A stretch of DNA of 64,000 nt from Prevotella vespertina (lineage in GTDB: Bacteria; Bacteroidota; Bacteroidia; Bacteroidales; Bacteroidaceae), in NCBI RefSeq assembly GCF_009728485.1, contig NZ_VVIQ01000001.1, positions 248,001 through 312,000 of the forward strand, in the 5' to 3' direction. The translations under genes and the position numbers were made by a program. A model generated the notes under the pieces. It was not told the origin of the DNA. It did not search any database and worked only from the letters and a program-made list of their open reading frames with translations. The number at the start of each line of letters is the position of its first letter. Within the stretch, counting starts at the first letter, position 1. Below, one piece after another: positions 17,333 through 26,081 of this stretch.

Positions 17333-17797
17333 ATGGAGAAAGTAGATCGATTAGACAAGAAGATCTTAAGCATTCTATCGCAGAATGCACGTATGCCATT
17401 CAAAGATGTAGCCGCACAATGCGGTGTTTCGCGTGCTGCAATACATCAACGTGTACAACACCTCATCGAGAATGGAGCTATCACGGGGAGTGGTTTTGAT
17501 GTCAACCCAAAGAGCTTGGGCTATACAACTTGTACTTACATCGGCCTCAACCTAGAACGTGGTTCTATGTATAAAAAGGTAGTTGAGCGTCTTAGTGCCA
17601 TCCCCGAGGTGGTGGAATGTCACTTCACAACTGGTCCATATACCATCCTTTTAAAGCTATATGCACGTGATAATGAGCAATTAATGGACCTCCTTAACAA
17701 CCAATTACAGGGCATTCCAGGGGTTGTATCAACGGAGACTCTCATCTCATTAGAGCAGAGTATCAAGCGTGAAATACCAATTACAGAAGAACTATAA
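17333..17797 (+). CDS. Lrp/AsnC family transcriptional regulator
   Basis: 154 residues. The N-terminal helix-turn-helix (about 5-50) reads LDKKILSILSQNARMPFKDV, then AAQCGVSRAAIHQRVQHLI. The C-terminal RAM ligand-binding domain (about 65-145) contains EVVECHFTTGPYTILLKLY and ends near GVVSTETLISLEQS. Such proteins form octamer-like assemblies that sense amino acids. Genes for peptide and amino-acid handling follow 57 nt downstream, so a link to that operon is plausible but only inferred. Confidence 0.93.
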   Translation: MEKVDRLDKKILSILSQNARMPFKDVAAQCGVSRAAIHQRVQHLIENGAITGSGFDVNPKSLGYTTCTYIGLNLERGSMYKKVVERLSAIPEVVECHFTTGPYTILLKLYARDNEQLMDLLNNQLQGIPGVVSTETLISLEQSIKREIPITEEL

Positions 17798-17854
17798 GCC
17801 TGCTTTAGACTTGATAACAACGATATAACGAATTATAGAACATAGAGCGGAAAG

Positions 17855-19714
17855 ATGAAATACGACCTTCAGTCGCATCTTGACAAGGTGTATGCGACTT
17901 ACCCCGAGGCAAAGCGTCTGCCGATAATAGGTATCACGACCAACTTTACAGAGCGTGATGCCACATTAAGAGACGTCTATTATAAACAAGTAGTAACCGC
18001 TGGTGGCATTCCAATACTCATCCCGCCAGTCGCTGATAAGGATGTTCTTGTCAACACACTAGACCATCTTGATGGACTACTATTGACTGGTGGAGCTGAT
18101 ATTAACCCACTTTGGATAGGCAAAGAACCCTCTACTCATCTCCATGGTATCAACGCTGAGCGTGATCAAGCCGAACTCATGCTTACCAGATTAGCCTTCA
18201 ATCGCCAGATACCTATGCTGGGTATCTGTCGAGGAATACAAACGCTTGCTGCTGCCTTGGGTGGTTCTGTACAACAGGATATCTATGAGGATTATATCAG
18301 AACAGATGCTACTGTTGAGAAGAAATTAGCTAAGGATAAAACAATCACAACCTTCCATGCTGCAACCATCAAGCATTCTCAAGACGCAGAACGCAGTGAG
18401 AGGACGCATAGCGTTACGCTAAACAAGTCATCAATACTCTATGCTCTCTACAAAGAAGAGCGCATCTACGTCAATTCCTTCCATCATCAAGCTGTCAAAA
18501 CACCCGGTAAACGCTTTCGAGTAACGGCTGTTGCACCTGATGGAGTTATCGAGGCAATGGAGAGCACAGAGTTTAAACCCATCATGGGAGTGCAGTGGCA
18601 CCCTGAGTGTTTGGGTGAGGATGGAGGTAAACTATTCCTTTGGTTGGTCACACAAGCTAACAACTTCTATATTGCCAAGCAGCTTCATAAGCGTGTACTA
18701 ACCCTCGATACGCACTGCGATACACCGATGTTCTTCCCTCAAGGAGTGCGTTTCGATCAACGTGACCCACGTATTCTCTACGACCTTCATAAGATGACGG
18801 AAGGACATCAAGATGCCGTAACGATGGCTGCTTATCTTCCACAACCAAAGATCGGAGAGAGCTTCTCTTCTAAGATTGATGTCGCTGGATTGAAGCATTA
18901 CAACCCTACTCTCTCTAAGGCTCTCGACCATCTTTCTCCTGCGGTATATGCCGATCTCATCTTCGACAAGATAGAGGAGATTGTGAAGCAGAACCAGCGT
19001 TACATCAGTATAGCTCGCACTCCTTCCGACCTCTACGAAGACAAGCGCAAGGGGCGCAAGAGTATTATGTTTGCCATAGAGAACGGCTTAGCTTTGGAGC
19101 ATAAGATCGAGAACATCAAGCACTTCGCACAACGAGGTGTGGTTTACATCACGCTTTGTCACAACGGAGATAACGATATTTGTGACTCGGCACGAGGCTG
19201 TAATACGCATGGAGGAGTTAGTAAGTTTGGTGAGGAAGTCATAAGAGAGATGAATCGAAATGGTATCATGGTCGACTTGAGTCATGGGGGTGAGAAGAGC
19301 TTTTATGACGCTCTTGACATCAGTACACAGCCGATTGTCTGCAGTCATTCCAATAGTAAAGCTCTATGCGACGTTCCCCGTAACCTCACTGACGATCAGA
19401 TGCGTGCTCTGGCAAAGAAGGGCGGTGTTGCACATATAACTATGTATCATGGATTCCTCAAGAAGGACGGTGAGGCAACTATTATGGATGCTATTGCTCA
19501 CCTCGAACATGCCATTGATATCATGGGTATTGACCATGTAGGAATAGGCACCGACTTCGATGGTGATGGTACGATAAGGGGCTTAGCTGATGCCAGCGAG
19601 ATGATTAACTTCACCTTACAACTATTGCGTCGAAAGTATAGCGAACGTGATATTGAGAAGATATGGGGGGGTAACTGGCTGCGTGTCATGGCTCGTGTGC
19701 AGAGTGTAAGATAG
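17855..19714 (+). CDS. fusion: class I glutamine amidotransferase-like (PuuD type) plus membrane-dipeptidase-like (M19) protein
   Basis: 619 residues with two complete enzyme domains. Domain 1 (about 20-270) is a peptidase C26 / gamma-glutamyl-GABA hydrolase: LLLTGGADINP, nucleophile C125 in LGICRGIQT, and H249/E251 in MGVQWHPEC. Domain 2 (about 280-619) is a renal-dipeptidase-type metallopeptidase: zinc ligands in LDTHCDT (H287, D289), the bridging Glu in FAIENG, then VDLSHGG and CSHSNSKAL, and GIGTDFDGDG near the end. It has no signal peptide, so probably cytoplasmic. Together the two halves could release gamma-linked Glu and then split a dipeptide; that pairing is inference. Confidence 0.9.
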   Translation: MKYDLQSHLDKVYATYPEAKRLPIIGITTNFTERDATLRDVYYKQVVTAGGIPILIPPVADKDVLVNTLDHLDGLLLTGGADINPLWIGKEPSTHLHGINAERDQAELMLTRLAFNRQIPMLGICRGIQTLAAALGGSVQQDIYEDYIRTDATVEKKLAKDKTITTFHAATIKHSQDAERSERTHSVTLNKSSILYALYKEERIYVNSFHHQAVKTPGKRFRVTAVAPDGVIEAMESTEFKPIMGVQWHPECLGEDGGKLFLWLVTQANNFYIAKQLHKRVLTLDTHCDTPMFFPQGVRFDQRDPRILYDLHKMTEGHQDAVTMAAYLPQPKIGESFSSKIDVAGLKHYNPTLSKALDHLSPAVYADLIFDKIEEIVKQNQRYISIARTPSDLYEDKRKGRKSIMFAIENGLALEHKIENIKHFAQRGVVYITLCHNGDNDICDSARGCNTHGGVSKFGEEVIREMNRNGIMVDLSHGGEKSFYDALDISTQPIVCSHSNSKALCDVPRNLTDDQMRALAKKGGVAHITMYHGFLKKDGEATIMDAIAHLEHAIDIMGIDHVGIGTDFDGDGTIRGLADASEMINFTLQLLRRKYSERDIEKIWGGNWLRVMARVQSVR

Positions 19715-19735
19715 TGTTTTTGATTACAATAAACA

Positions 19736-20761
19736 ATGATGAAAACAAAAATAAGGATTCTTTTAGGGTGCATCCTAGCCCTCACTCTGACGAGCGTAGC
19801 CTATGGATGCAAAGGAAAAGCAAGTAATAACAATGCGACATCGGATGCTGATACTACTACAACAGCGCATCCTATTGGTCCAAAGTTCAATTCCGACTCT
19901 GCTTACGCATACACTGCTGCGCAATGCGAGTTCGGTCCTCGCACCATGAACTCTACTGCCCATGAGCAATGCGGCAAGTGGATTGTGGAGCAATTCAAGC
20001 GTTTTGGATGTGAAGTTGAGGAACAAAAGGCAGACTTAAAGGGCTATGACGGAACAGTGCTAAAGTCTACTAACATCATTGCCAGGCTCAACCCACAGGC
20101 AAAGAAACGTGTTCTTCTCTGCGCACACTGGGATAGTAGACCTTGGGCAGACAATGATCCAGACTCTACCAACCACCGTAAACCAGTCATGGCAGCCAAC
20201 GATGGCGCCAGTGGAGTTGCTGTTATGCTTGAGATTGCACGCCAGTTACAGGCAGATAAGAAGTTTACTATGGGTGTAGACTTTGTCTGTTTCGATGCCG
20301 AGGATTGGGGAGTTCCACAGTGGGAGACCAACTATAAGGACACAGGAGACAGCTGGGCACTCGGTGCGCAGTACTATTCTCTGCACTTCCCAGGCACTAT
20401 CAAGCCCGAATACGGCATTCTCTTGGACATGGTAGGCGGTGAAGGCGCTCAGTTCTATCGTGAAGGAATGTCGCAGCAATACGCTAATAACATTGTTGAG
20501 AAGGTGTGGGCAGCAGCAAAGTCGGCTGGTTTTGGCTCTTACTTCCCTGATTCTCCAGGTGGAATGATTACTGATGACCATATCCCAGTGAACCAGAATG
20601 CAGGCATACCAACGATAGATATTATCCCATACTACCCTGATTGCGCACAGAGCAGCTTTGGTCCTACGTGGCACACCATCAATGATACGATGGAACACAT
20701 TGATAAGAATACACTGCAGGCAGTGGGTCAGACCATCATTCAAGTTCTATATACTAAATAA
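19736..20761 (+). CDS. M28-family glutaminyl-peptide cyclotransferase-like lipoprotein
   Basis: 341 residues. Lipoprotein signal peptide with Cys25 (VAYGC), so it is membrane-anchored outside the cytoplasm. The M28 metal-binding set is visible: CAHWDSRPWADND, AANDGASGVAVMLE, VCFDAEDWG and a late TWHTIND. The DAEDWG plus SWALGAQYYS pattern resembles the type II glutaminyl cyclases known from Porphyromonas and Prevotella, rather than aminopeptidases. Such enzymes convert N-terminal Gln to pyroglutamate on exported proteins. A plain M28 aminopeptidase is the alternative. It lies 21 nt after the fusion gene, probably in the same operon. Confidence 0.82.
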   Translation: MMKTKIRILLGCILALTLTSVAYGCKGKASNNNATSDADTTTTAHPIGPKFNSDSAYAYTAAQCEFGPRTMNSTAHEQCGKWIVEQFKRFGCEVEEQKADLKGYDGTVLKSTNIIARLNPQAKKRVLLCAHWDSRPWADNDPDSTNHRKPVMAANDGASGVAVMLEIARQLQADKKFTMGVDFVCFDAEDWGVPQWETNYKDTGDSWALGAQYYSLHFPGTIKPEYGILLDMVGGEGAQFYREGMSQQYANNIVEKVWAAAKSAGFGSYFPDSPGGMITDDHIPVNQNAGIPTIDIIPYYPDCAQSSFGPTWHTINDTMEHIDKNTLQAVGQTIIQVLYTK

Positions 20762-20785
20762 GAGAAAGAAGTTTTTTCCATATAA

Positions 20786-20826
20786 GGCTAACTCTTTGAG
20801 TAATCTCAAAGACGTTAGCCTTCTTT
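20786..20826. terminator. terminator of the lrp-fusion-M28 region
   Basis: GGCTAAC (20786-20792) pairs with GTTAGCC (20814-20820), and TCTTTGAG (20793-20800) with CTCAAAGA (20805-20812), around a TAAT loop with one bulged C. TTCTTTC follows. A second inverted repeat, GTCTTCTATC (20837-20846) with GATAGAAGAC (20870-20879), lies just beyond. Confidence 0.85.
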
Positions 20827-20938
20827 CGTTTCAGAGGTCTTCTATCCTAGCGAAAGGCGTTCTCAAGAAGATAGAAGACTACTTTTCATGACACAAAATC
20901 ATGCTTCGCATAGCCCTCCCTACCCTCTTCTATCCTCT

Positions 20939-21067
20939 AGGAAACTTCCCCTTACAAAGGAAAAGAACCTGATGTAAAGTGGGAAAAAGCGTTCATCAGA
21001 TATAAAAATAGACTAAAAATGACAGCTTAATAGATTAAAAACGAAAATAAAATAATCTATTTTTCAA
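20939..21067. repeat. degenerate 22-bp-period locus D1 plus AT-rich hairpin
   Basis: Three loosely similar 22-bp units begin at 20939 (AGGAAACTTCCCC), 20961 (AAAAGAACCTG) and 20983 (GAAAAAGCGTTC). Next comes the inverted repeat AATAGATTA (21029-21037) / TAATCTATT (21053-21061), then ATTTTTCAAA. The same succession is found at 41181-41340. It occupies the gap between converging genes (20762-21129); apart from this and the terminator I see nothing else in the gap. Confidence 0.5.
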
Positions 21068-21129
21068 ATTTAATAAGTCTCTTCTGCTGTATAGCTAAGT
21101 GTATTCAGGGGAATAGTTAAGGCTTGCCA

Positions 21130-21768
21130 CTATAATTGACCAGCCTCAACTTGCAGTACAATACGCTCTACAAGGCGATCAGCTCCTTGTGGATCGTAAC
21201 GCTTCTTTAGGCTACTTCCAAACGCCCAAGCGAACGCTTGATAGAAACCAGCACGAACAGGACCAAGGAAAGCTTGCACCAGTTCGTAGGAAGTAGAGTT
21301 ACATTCGCGGTCAATGAGTTTGATGAGTAACTTGCCTTGAGTGAATGTCAACTTCTTCATGCGAGGCTTATATGTGTTCCAAATCTCCTTTTCCACACGC
21401 TTCATGTGCGCATCTCTTTCCTTCTTTGTAGGGATAGTTTCGAGGTAAGCACCCGTCTCGAGAATAATTTGATGACACTCTTTAGCAATAGGAAGAACCT
21501 TCTTGATGTTATAAACCAAGCGATAATATGCCGTTTCCTGAGCCTTATCTTTGAACTCCATAGGCGGAAATACATACACATTACTTGTCCTTACGTATTG
21601 AATACTATCGCTTCCTACCTTCGCTTTACCGATGTGTACCATCGGAACAAACGTCGGAGAGTTCATGTCAACAACACGATCTTCAGGGTTAATATGGTCT
21701 TGTGCCATTGCAGCCGAAGCAAAGGCAAACAGCGACAAAAGCGTGAAAAGTTTTCTTATTAATCTCAT
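21130..21768 (-). CDS. DUF4294 domain-containing exported protein
   Basis: 212 residues from the ATG at 21768. The frame is open to 21855, but a signal peptide begins exactly at MRLIRKLFTLLSLFAFASAAMA with cleavage before QDHI, and a promoter box lies at 21777-21784, inside the longer frame. The mature part matches DUF4294: YYRLVYNIKKVLPIAKE, a Lys-rich middle, then LIDRECNSTSYELVQ and GPVRAGFYQAFAWAFGSSLK. The function is unknown; it occurs in Bacteroidota and should be periplasmic or envelope-associated. Confidence 0.85.
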   Translation of the reverse strand: MRLIRKLFTLLSLFAFASAAMAQDHINPEDRVVDMNSPTFVPMVHIGKAKVGSDSIQYVRTSNVYVFPPMEFKDKAQETAYYRLVYNIKKVLPIAKECHQIILETGAYLETIPTKKERDAHMKRVEKEIWNTYKPRMKKLTFTQGKLLIKLIDRECNSTSYELVQAFLGPVRAGFYQAFAWAFGSSLKKRYDPQGADRLVERIVLQVEAGQL

Positions 21769-21776
21769 ATTATAGG

Positions 21777-21784
21777 CAAAAGTA
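21777..21784 (-). promoter_or_regulatory. -7 element of the DUF4294 gene
   Basis: TACTTTTG on the minus strand, only 8 nt before the ATG at 21768, so the transcript would have almost no leader. Confidence 0.5.
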
Positions 21785-22125
21785 GCATTTATTTCTGAAG
21801 ACGAATAGGTTTTTAATATTATTTTTATCATTTTCTTAAAGGATAAACACACCATTGGTTGGCAGTTAAAGACGCTTCGCTTCTATTCTGTCATTTGACC
21901 AGAAGCATTGTAAAGAATATGAGTTAAGCTATAGAAGAACCTTTACCAGTATTCCTAATGTATATGTTCTTGACACGAGAAGACTTTTAGAATAATTGTC
22001 AGAATGTCACTTCTAATCCGCAAATAACACTTATCTATGATCTTGATGATTACTTTCTGATACTAAAGATTGTTAAACACTTTATCTTTATTAGCCATCT
22101 CCAGTACTTGTATTAATAAATTTCC
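21785..22125. other. long gap between the divergent DUF4294 and dcuB genes
   Basis: About 340 bp of AT-rich sequence between the two promoter boxes. I see no coding frame with a convincing start, no repeat of the 22-bp type and no recognisable RNA motif. Its length leaves room for regulator binding upstream of the dicarboxylate operon, but no clear operator is visible. Confidence 0.4.
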
Positions 22126-22133
22126 TACTTTTG
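22126..22133 (+). promoter_or_regulatory. -7 element of the dcuB operon
   Basis: TACTTTTG, 38 nt before the chosen dcuB start at 22172. Its position rules against the longer reading frame that opens at 22070. Confidence 0.6.
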
Positions 22134-22171
22134 TAAAAACAACTCACTTCACAGAATATAATCATCTCGAA

Positions 22172-23491
22172 ATGGTTACAACAATAGTAATTATACAACT
22201 ACTCATTATTTTGGCACTTATTTTCATAGGTGCTCGTGTGGGAGGTATTGGCCTCGGTATTTATGGTATGATAGGTGTTTTCATCTTGGTTTACGGCTTC
22301 GGACTGGCCCCAGGAAATGCTCCTATTGATGTAATGATGATTATCGTATCAGTGATTACGGCTGCTGCTGCACTGCAGGCATCTGGTGGTTTGGAGTACT
22401 TAGTGGGCGTTGCTGCTAAATTTCTACATAAGCATCCGACACATATCACATACTTTGGTCCTATCACCTGTTGGCTCTTCTGTGTCGTAGCAGGAACTGC
22501 TCACACTTCTTATTCACTCTTACCTATTATCTCAGAGATTGCTCAAGCAAACAAAATAAGGCCTGAACGCCCTTTGAGTCTGAGCGTTATTGCAGCCTCT
22601 TTGGGTATTACTTGTAGTCCAGTTAGTGCAGCAACAGCAGCATTAATAAGCCAAGATTTACTCGGAGCAAAGGGCATTGAATTAGGGACAGTCTTAATGA
22701 TCTGTATTCCAACGGCTCTAATATCTATCATTGTGGCAGCCTTTGTTCAGAACCATGTAGGTAAAGAGTTAGTAGACGATCCAGAGTATAAGAGACGTAT
22801 AGCAAAGGGTCTTATCAACCCAGAAGAAGACGCTAAAAACGTTCAAGAGTCTACTTTAGAGTGTGGTTCCGAGGCAAAACGTTCCGTCTTCGCATTCCTC
22901 TTTGGAGTTGCTTTGGTTGTAGTGTTTGGCTTCGTTCCGAGCCTTCGTCCAGAAGGAGTCTCTATGAGTCAAACCATTGAAATGATAATGATGTCAGATG
23001 CAGCCTTAATCCTTTTCGTTGGTAAAGCAAAGGTAGCCAATGCTGTAAATGGCAACATCTTTAAGGCTGGAATGAATGCTGTTGTAGCTATCTTTGGTAT
23101 TGCTTGGATGGGAAACACATTCTACATGGGGAACGAAAAGGTATTGAATGCAGCATTGTCAAGTATGATTACTTCTGCTCCTATCCTATTTGCAGTGGCA
23201 CTCTTCGTGCTTAGTATCATGTTATTCTCACAAGCAGCAACAGTCACAACACTCTATCCTGTGGGCATTGTTCTAGGCGTAAATCCTCTCTTATTGATAG
23301 CAATGTTCCCTGCTTGCAATGGTTATTTCTTCTTGCCAAACTACCCAACAGAGGTTGCAGCAATCGACTTTGATAGAACTGGAACAACGCATATTGGCAA
23401 GTATGTTATCAATCATAGTTTCCAATTACCAGGCTTTATAACAACGATAGTGTCCATCCTCTTGGGTGTACTCGTCATTCAGTTCTTGTAA
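22172..23491 (+). CDS. dcuB: anaerobic C4-dicarboxylate transporter, Dcu family
   Basis: 439 residues from the ATG at 22172. The frame continues upstream to 22070, but that part contains the promoter and is not membrane-like. The protein is hydrophobic throughout, with about 10-12 membrane segments, and has DcuA/B blocks: IGARVGGIGLGIYGMIGVF, SGGLEYLVGVAAK, GPITCWLFCVVAGTAHTSYSLLP and a C-terminal FPACNGYFFLPNYPTEVAAIDFDRTGTT read in parts. It exchanges aspartate or fumarate for succinate across the inner membrane. Asparaginase and aspartase genes follow, fitting fumarate respiration. The choice of DcuB over DcuA is not certain. Confidence 0.9.
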   Translation: MVTTIVIIQLLIILALIFIGARVGGIGLGIYGMIGVFILVYGFGLAPGNAPIDVMMIIVSVITAAAALQASGGLEYLVGVAAKFLHKHPTHITYFGPITCWLFCVVAGTAHTSYSLLPIISEIAQANKIRPERPLSLSVIAASLGITCSPVSAATAALISQDLLGAKGIELGTVLMICIPTALISIIVAAFVQNHVGKELVDDPEYKRRIAKGLINPEEDAKNVQESTLECGSEAKRSVFAFLFGVALVVVFGFVPSLRPEGVSMSQTIEMIMMSDAALILFVGKAKVANAVNGNIFKAGMNAVVAIFGIAWMGNTFYMGNEKVLNAALSSMITSAPILFAVALFVLSIMLFSQAATVTTLYPVGIVLGVNPLLLIAMFPACNGYFFLPNYPTEVAAIDFDRTGTTHIGKYVINHSFQLPGFITTIVSILLGVLVIQFL

Positions 23492-23581
23492 AGAGTAGAG
23501 CTTACTAGAACAGAAAAGAGAGGGAAGAATCCTCCAACTATCAGTTAACTCAATAACGTTTAACTAATAAATAAAATTCTT

Positions 23582-24637
23582 ATGAGAATCTTCAAGATTA
23601 CATTCATGACAGTGATTGCATTGATCATAAGCACTGTCGTCATGGCACAGAAGCCAAAGATTCGCATTATTGCAACAGGTGGAACCATCGCAGGTGTATC
23701 TGCATCGGCTACTAGCTCTGCGTATGGAGCAGGACAAGTAGGCGTTCAGACTTTGATAGATGCAGTACCACAAGTGAAAGAAATAGCTGATATTTCAGGT
23801 GAGCAACTTGTTAACATCGGTAGTCAAGATATGAATGATGAGGTTTGGCTAAAGTTGGCTAAACGCATTAATGACCTCTTGAATAAAGAAGGATATGATG
23901 GTGTATTGGTAACGCATGGAACAGATACGATGGAGGAAACGGCTTACTTCCTCTCATTGACCGTTCATTCAGATAAACCTGTAGTGCTTGTTGGGTCAAT
24001 GAGACCATCAACAGCTATCAGCGCAGATGGTCCTGCCAATCTATATAATGGTGTCTGCACTCTCGTAGACCCATCATCTAAGGGTCATGGAGTGATGGCT
24101 TGTATGAATAATGAGCTCTTCGAAGCTAAAGCACTCATAAAGACTCACACCACAGATGTGTCTACTTTCAAGGGAGGATTGTATGGTGAGATGGGTTATG
24201 TGTACAATGGTAAGCCCTACTTCTTGCATAAACCAGTTGCAAAACAGGGTCTTTCGTCAGAGTTCGACGTGTCTTCTCTAACCTCACTACCCAAAGTTGG
24301 CATCGTATATGGGTATGCTAACGCTTCTGCACTACCCTTTGAAGCATTCGTAAATGCCAAGTATAATGGTATTGTAGTTGCTGGTGTAGGTGATGGAAAC
24401 TTCTATAAAGATGTATTCGAAGCAGCAGTAAAGGCACAAAACAGCGGTATCCAGATTGTTCGCTCAAGCCGAGTTGCGTTCGGACCAACCAATTTGAACG
24501 GCGAGGTAGACGATGCTAAATATCATTTTGTAGCCTCTTTAAACCTCAATCCACAAAAGGCTCGAATACTACTAATGCTTGCCTTGACTAAAACAAAGGA
24601 TTGGCAGAAGATTCAGCAGTACTTCAATGAATACTAG
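23582..24637 (+). CDS. ansB: type II L-asparaginase, periplasmic
   Basis: 351 residues. Signal peptide ending TVVMA before QKPK. The first active-site motif ATGGTIAG (31-38) contains the nucleophile Thr35; the second, VTHGTDTMEET, provides the other catalytic Thr/Asp near 110. SMRPSTAISADGPANLYNG is also typical. It hydrolyses asparagine to aspartate and ammonia in the periplasm, which supplies aspartate to the transporter encoded 90 nt upstream. Its length and export signal separate it from the cytoplasmic type I enzyme. Confidence 0.95.
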   Translation: MRIFKITFMTVIALIISTVVMAQKPKIRIIATGGTIAGVSASATSSAYGAGQVGVQTLIDAVPQVKEIADISGEQLVNIGSQDMNDEVWLKLAKRINDLLNKEGYDGVLVTHGTDTMEETAYFLSLTVHSDKPVVLVGSMRPSTAISADGPANLYNGVCTLVDPSSKGHGVMACMNNELFEAKALIKTHTTDVSTFKGGLYGEMGYVYNGKPYFLHKPVAKQGLSSEFDVSSLTSLPKVGIVYGYANASALPFEAFVNAKYNGIVVAGVGDGNFYKDVFEAAVKAQNSGIQIVRSSRVAFGPTNLNGEVDDAKYHFVASLNLNPQKARILLMLALTKTKDWQKIQQYFNEY

Positions 24638-24820
24638 ATAGGAGTATTAATAAGGGGTAGAGAGCAACTTCTCTGATAAAAATGACTTCATTTTAAGAAC
24701 CAAGAAGGCTCAAAAACACAAATGAAAAAGCTCCGAGACTTTGCTTTCTACCTATTATCACTTATCAATAAGCGCCCTAATACTTATTATATAAAACAAT
24801 TATCAATCAGATTGAAAAGC

Positions 24821-26029
24821 ATGAAAAGGAATCTATTATGTGCCTGTCTACTAGCTTTGTCGCTAACAACTACAGCGCAGGACAACCATGGATATGGTGC
24901 AAGCGATGGACAATTCAAGTCTTTATCAGAAGAGATTGCAAAGCTAAAGAAGCACAATGACATGTTTAATGTGTACTTCAATTATGCTGCAAGTGCGCAA
25001 GTAGAACAAGACGCAAGCAAAGACTGGAGTTCACGCTTTGCTAACAAGCAACTAAGAATAGAGGTGAAAGGCAACCTTACTGACAAACTCTACTATCGTT
25101 TCAGGCACCGTTTAAACAAGGCAAATGACGCTAAAAGCGAAGATAACTTTGCTAAGGCAACCGACATCATGATGGTTGGTTATAAGTTCTCAGACGCTTG
25201 GAAGGTTGAAGCAGGTAAGATGTGTCAGATTTGGGGAGGCTTTGAATTTGATGAGAACCCCATGTTCATCTATCAATACTCTGATATGCTTAACAACATG
25301 GACAACTTCGTTGCAGGCGTGACAGTGACTTATAACCCAGTACCAACGCAAGAGATTGCTGTTGAAATATCTAATGCTCATAACGAGAAGTTTGCTGAAG
25401 TGTATGGTCAGAACGCCATGTATGAAGATGGTAATGGACTTACACTTAACCAGCTAAAGCCCGCCCGCAATCCACTAACCTATATTGTCAATTGGAACGG
25501 GAGCTTCCTTGGCAACAAGCTACAGACTCGCTGGGCATGGGGAATACAGAGTGAGGCACGTCATAAGTATAGTCGTATGCTCTTCCTAGGGCAGAAGTTA
25601 AACCTAGATAACCTACAATGGTACTTCGATTATATCGGTTCCTTTGATAGTGTTGACCGCTTGGGCATAGTCTCTAGAGATATGCAATCAACTAATCCAA
25701 CCCTCTATAACGATAATGTATGGGCTGCTGGTGTGCATTACAACTCGTTTATCACAAAGTTAAACTGGCAATTCGCACCACAATGGAACCTAATGTTAAA
25801 GGGTATGTATGAGACTGCCAGTGCTAAAGATATCACCTCGCTCAAGGATTACCGCAAGAGTTATGGCTATATCGGGAGCCTTGAATACTATCCTGTAAAG
25901 AGCCAAGACTTACGCATATTCCTGGCTTACATAGGTAAAAAGGTGCATTACACAGCTCTTAGCGGATTGAGTAACTACAATACAAACCGCATTGAACTTG
26001 GGTTCATGTATCGCATTAAAGCATACTAA
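24821..26029 (+). CDS. putative outer-membrane porin of the asparagine/aspartate operon
   Basis: 402 residues from the ATG at 24821, where a signal peptide starts (MKRNLLCACLLALSLTTTA before QDNH, preceded by one Met-Lys-poor stretch). The frame opens at 24722, but those 33 residues are not signal-like. After a short helical stretch (LSEEIAKLKKHND), the rest alternates aromatic and polar residues as in an OprO/P-type barrel: YYRFRHRLNKAND, WKVEAGKMCQIWGGFEFDENP and a final RIELGFMYRIKAY ending in an aromatic residue. It likely admits asparagine or dicarboxylates; this is inferred from its place between ansB and aspA. Confidence 0.75.
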   Translation: MKRNLLCACLLALSLTTTAQDNHGYGASDGQFKSLSEEIAKLKKHNDMFNVYFNYAASAQVEQDASKDWSSRFANKQLRIEVKGNLTDKLYYRFRHRLNKANDAKSEDNFAKATDIMMVGYKFSDAWKVEAGKMCQIWGGFEFDENPMFIYQYSDMLNNMDNFVAGVTVTYNPVPTQEIAVEISNAHNEKFAEVYGQNAMYEDGNGLTLNQLKPARNPLTYIVNWNGSFLGNKLQTRWAWGIQSEARHKYSRMLFLGQKLNLDNLQWYFDYIGSFDSVDRLGIVSRDMQSTNPTLYNDNVWAAGVHYNSFITKLNWQFAPQWNLMLKGMYETASAKDITSLKDYRKSYGYIGSLEYYPVKSQDLRIFLAYIGKKVHYTALSGLSNYNTNRIELGFMYRIKAY

Positions 26030-26081
26030 TGTATCGTATCAAAGCATACTAAATAATACTAAACAAAATATTAATTAAGCA

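Noticed and set aside
22070..22171. Longer N-terminus of the dicarboxylate transporter
   Set aside because: A -7 element lies inside it and the extra residues are not membrane-like; the ATG at 22172 is preferred.
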